This document shows, piece by piece, positions 60,907 to 62,769 of a DNA stretch of 62,769 bases. The stretch covers positions 1-62,769 of the forward strand of contig CAMWXE010000023.1 of the NCBI GenBank assembly GCA_947178145.1, read 5' to 3'. The notes under the pieces are model-generated. The model was not told where the DNA came from and searched no databases. It saw only the letters and a list, made by a program, of their open reading frames with translations. Numbering within the stretch: position 1 is the stretch's first letter; each line of letters starts with the position of its first letter. Origin of the DNA: an uncultured Lachnospiraceae bacterium (GTDB taxonomy: Bacteria; Bacillota; Clostridia; Lachnospirales; Lachnospiraceae). The position numbers were made by a program, and so were the translations under genes.

Positions 60907-62715
60907 TTATATATACTTTTGAATCACTTTTATGATTTCCTCTGCAATTATTCTATTGCCTTCTTGATTCACATGGCAGATATCCTCATAAACGTCTATC
61001 TCATCAAAAATATGTGATAAATCATATATATAACTATATTTTGATATTATACTTTTAATTTCACTTCTAAACAAATTTGCCATTTCTGAATAGTCACTTT
61101 TATATTGCATATAATGATTTTTTATTATACTCTTTTCTCTTTCAGTATTTTGCTTTGTATAAATTGCCGGCTGTAAAAAACATACAAAATTTGCACTATA
61201 ACATTTTGCAACAGCATACATCAATTCTTCGTTTTTTAACCAGTTGTTAAATCTATTTTCCTGCAATGGTACACCATAAGTTATTCCTTGTACTATAGAT
61301 AAATAATCTCTCCATTTTTTCCTTCCATAGTTTGCTACAATATCTTCGTATGCAAATTTATATATTTCTTTTTCAAAGCTAAACGCAAATGGATAATTCT
61401 CCATTTTATATCCCATATCATTTATGCCACTATAAGATATGATAAGATCAGGCTTCAATTCTCTGCAATCACGAATAAGTTTTAAAAGTTCCTGTCCTGA
61501 AAAGTAGCCGCCTACTCCGGCATTATATATGGTCAAATCCTGCTTATTCAATGTACTATATAATAATTCAACCCATGATTTATGCGGATACGCCTTTGTA
61601 CTATCAGTAGTAGAATTTCCTAAAACTACAATTTTGTAATCATTTTCTTTTTCCCTGCCATATGCAGTAATACCTGCATATTCATGTTTCCATTTATAAG
61701 AAATTCCCAAATTTATATCAAGAACATATTTTATCGGAAAATATCCTCCAAAATCTTGTCCCATTTGTAATCCTTGTAATTTTAACTTCCCTATTGCATT
61801 ACATTTGTCATGCTGCTCTATCCATATAAAATAAATATCTTTTTTTTCAATAATTTCATCAATATGTGTAACTGGAATATCCTTAGCATAAAAATTATGT
61901 TCCTTCATATCTTTGTCTATTAGTAATCCTTTTACAGATAATCCTAATATTTTAAAATACTGATAAACTTCCCTTGCATTCCCCTCTGTCCCATAAATAA
62001 ATATATTTCTATCACATAATTTTGAAATATAAGTATCCTCAATTAACGAAAATAAAATTTCTTTGCTTTCTAAATTTCTAATAAATAAATCATCATTATT
62101 ATTACAAGTATAATATAAACATTTTAAATCTGTTCTCTCTGCTCTAATCTTCTCGTCTATTTCCCACCATTTTTCAAATGCTTCTATAATAATGGTTTCA
62201 TTGCTTAGAGTCTTAATTATTTCAGGTCCATAAACAATCACATTATTTATTACTTTTCCTACATTATCAGGATTTGAATCTATAAAGCATTTAATACCCC
62301 CCCCCCGCATTCTGTGTAAATATTTGCATATTTCCACACCATTTTTGCCACATCCATAAATAACTATTATTTTATCTTTTATATTTTGGTTTACATTTCG
62401 TATATTATAACTTACCGGAAGTTGCTCTATACTTCCGGTAATATAGGAAGAAGCAGCAGAATTTACAGGGAAAAGCTCATTATTAAACAGGATTCCTCTA
62501 TTTAATTCCTTTATATCTATAATTCTTCTATTGTAAATTGTCTCTCCTATCAACTCTGCATTTTCAGATATTATTCCTTCAATAGCTATTTTTCTTTGAA
62601 GTAAATATTTTATAGCTTGTAATACCTTATTTTTCTCTTCTTTAGTATTAATTAAAATATATTTATTATATTTGCTTTTTAGCATTTCATTTTCTATAAA
62701 AAATGACTCAGCCAT
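60907..62715 (-). CDS. SGNH/GDSL esterase-like protein with two Rossmann-like modules and a G10 tract
   Basis: A 602-residue protein. Module 1 (about 110-195, IIVIYGCGKNGVEI) and module 2 (about 235-325, NIFIYGTEGNAREV) precede an SGNH domain (about 345-600) with VLGNSTTDS, NAGVGGYFSG, YSGINDMG and DICHV. The first 100 residues also parallel the paralogue's N terminus. A run of ten G encodes MRGGGI inside module 1. Start 62715 has GTGGAG upstream. It is the first complete gene seen, but the remaining 54 bp at the window's edge are too short to tell whether the operon starts there. Confidence 0.82.
   Translation of the reverse strand: MAESFFIENEMLKSKYNKYILINTKEEKNKVLQAIKYLLQRKIAIEGIISENAELIGETIYNRRIIDIKELNRGILFNNELFPVNSAASSYITGSIEQLPVSYNIRNVNQNIKDKIIVIYGCGKNGVEICKYLHRMRGGGIKCFIDSNPDNVGKVINNVIVYGPEIIKTLSNETIIIEAFEKWWEIDEKIRAERTDLKCLYYTCNNNDDLFIRNLESKEILFSLIEDTYISKLCDRNIFIYGTEGNAREVYQYFKILGLSVKGLLIDKDMKEHNFYAKDIPVTHIDEIIEKKDIYFIWIEQHDKCNAIGKLKLQGLQMGQDFGGYFPIKYVLDINLGISYKWKHEYAGITAYGREKENDYKIVVLGNSTTDSTKAYPHKSWVELLYSTLNKQDLTIYNAGVGGYFSGQELLKLIRDCRELKPDLIISYSGINDMGYKMENYPFAFSFEKEIYKFAYEDIVANYGRKKWRDYLSIVQGITYGVPLQENRFNNWLKNEELMYAVAKCYSANFVCFLQPAIYTKQNTEREKSIIKNHYMQYKSDYSEMANLFRSEIKSIISKYSYIYDLSHIFDEIDVYEDICHVNQEGNRIIAEEIIKVIQKYI
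62297..62306 (-). repeat. Ten-G homopolymer inside a coding sequence
   Basis: Ten C on the plus strand read as ten G in the gene at codons 137-140, in otherwise AT-rich DNA. With nine G the frame meets TAG seven codons later; with eleven G it meets TAA after two codons. Ten keeps the gene open. Confidence 0.9.
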
Positions 62716-62769
62716 ATCTCATACTCCACTTATATTATCTTTGTAAATTCAAGAATATATTTAAAATAT

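Noticed and set aside
38960..62715. Flagellin glycosylation island
   Set aside because: No flagellin, maf or sialic/pseudaminic acid synthesis genes are present; a capsule or other surface glycan is equally possible.

Overview
The window looks like chromosome of a low-to-mid GC Gram-positive gut Clostridium of the Lachnospiraceae type. Signs are sigma-A promoters close to TTGACA/TATAAT, GGAGG ribosome binding sites, a BirA-type biotin operator, a butyryl-CoA:acetate-type CoA-transferase, and MoxR/DUF58/transglutaminase operons. This assignment is an inference from gene content. Almost every gene lies on the minus strand; the exceptions are a tRNA-Gly and one response regulator. The left half is visibly richer in G+C than the right, and base composition turns clearly AT-rich from about 47-48 kb onward.

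Region 1 (1-17 kb): a tRNA-Gly(CCC), then, reading leftward from a good promoter at about 17.03 kb, a long operon. It encodes an exported membrane protein, an ABC ATPase, an ABC-2 permease, a coiled-coil membrane protein, a MoxR AAA+ ATPase, a DUF58 protein and a 1515-residue protein with three von Willebrand A segments. An OmpR-type response regulator and a histidine kinase follow. An FtsX-type ABC exporter sits behind its own extended -10 promoter, which carries an 11-bp-spaced direct repeat suited to that regulator.

Region 2 (17-28 kb): a galactokinase-family gene, an esterase-like hydrolase and a CoA-transferase form one operon. A plus-strand gene encodes a CheX-like/receiver fusion. Next is a second MoxR-DUF58-transglutaminase operon, convergent with it through a 17-bp perfect hairpin that holds both stop codons or abuts them. 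An N-acetylmuramoyl-L-alanine amidase with an arginine-rich repeat tail ends the region.

Region 3 (28-38 kb): an operon resembling dlt (adenylation enzyme, carrier protein, MBOAT acyltransferase, SGNH-like protein). It also carries an Asp/Glu-racemase-family gene, an Ig-like/transglutaminase surface protein and a small lipoprotein, all behind a perfect consensus promoter. It is followed by bioB under a BirA operator and a PD-(D/E)XK-like gene.

Region 4 (38-62.7 kb): a 5'-truncated dehydrogenase pseudogene marks the left edge of a 24-kb, 17-gene, single-direction surface-glycan cluster that probably continues past the right end. It encodes five family 2 glycosyltransferases, a capsule-type glycosyltransferase, a WbsX-type protein, FkbM and TylF methyltransferases, a methyltransferase/kinase-like/cytidylyltransferase fusion, a radical SAM protein, a NodU-type carbamoyltransferase, two SGNH esterase-like proteins and two TIM-barrel epimerase-like proteins. 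Thirteen of the seventeen proteins carry one or two copies of the same Rossmann-like module (G.G..G motif followed by a D-N/S/K turn), fused to unrelated catalytic domains. The first gene contains a ten-G homopolymer in its coding sequence, where a one-base slip in either direction gives an immediate stop, so the cluster may be phase variable.
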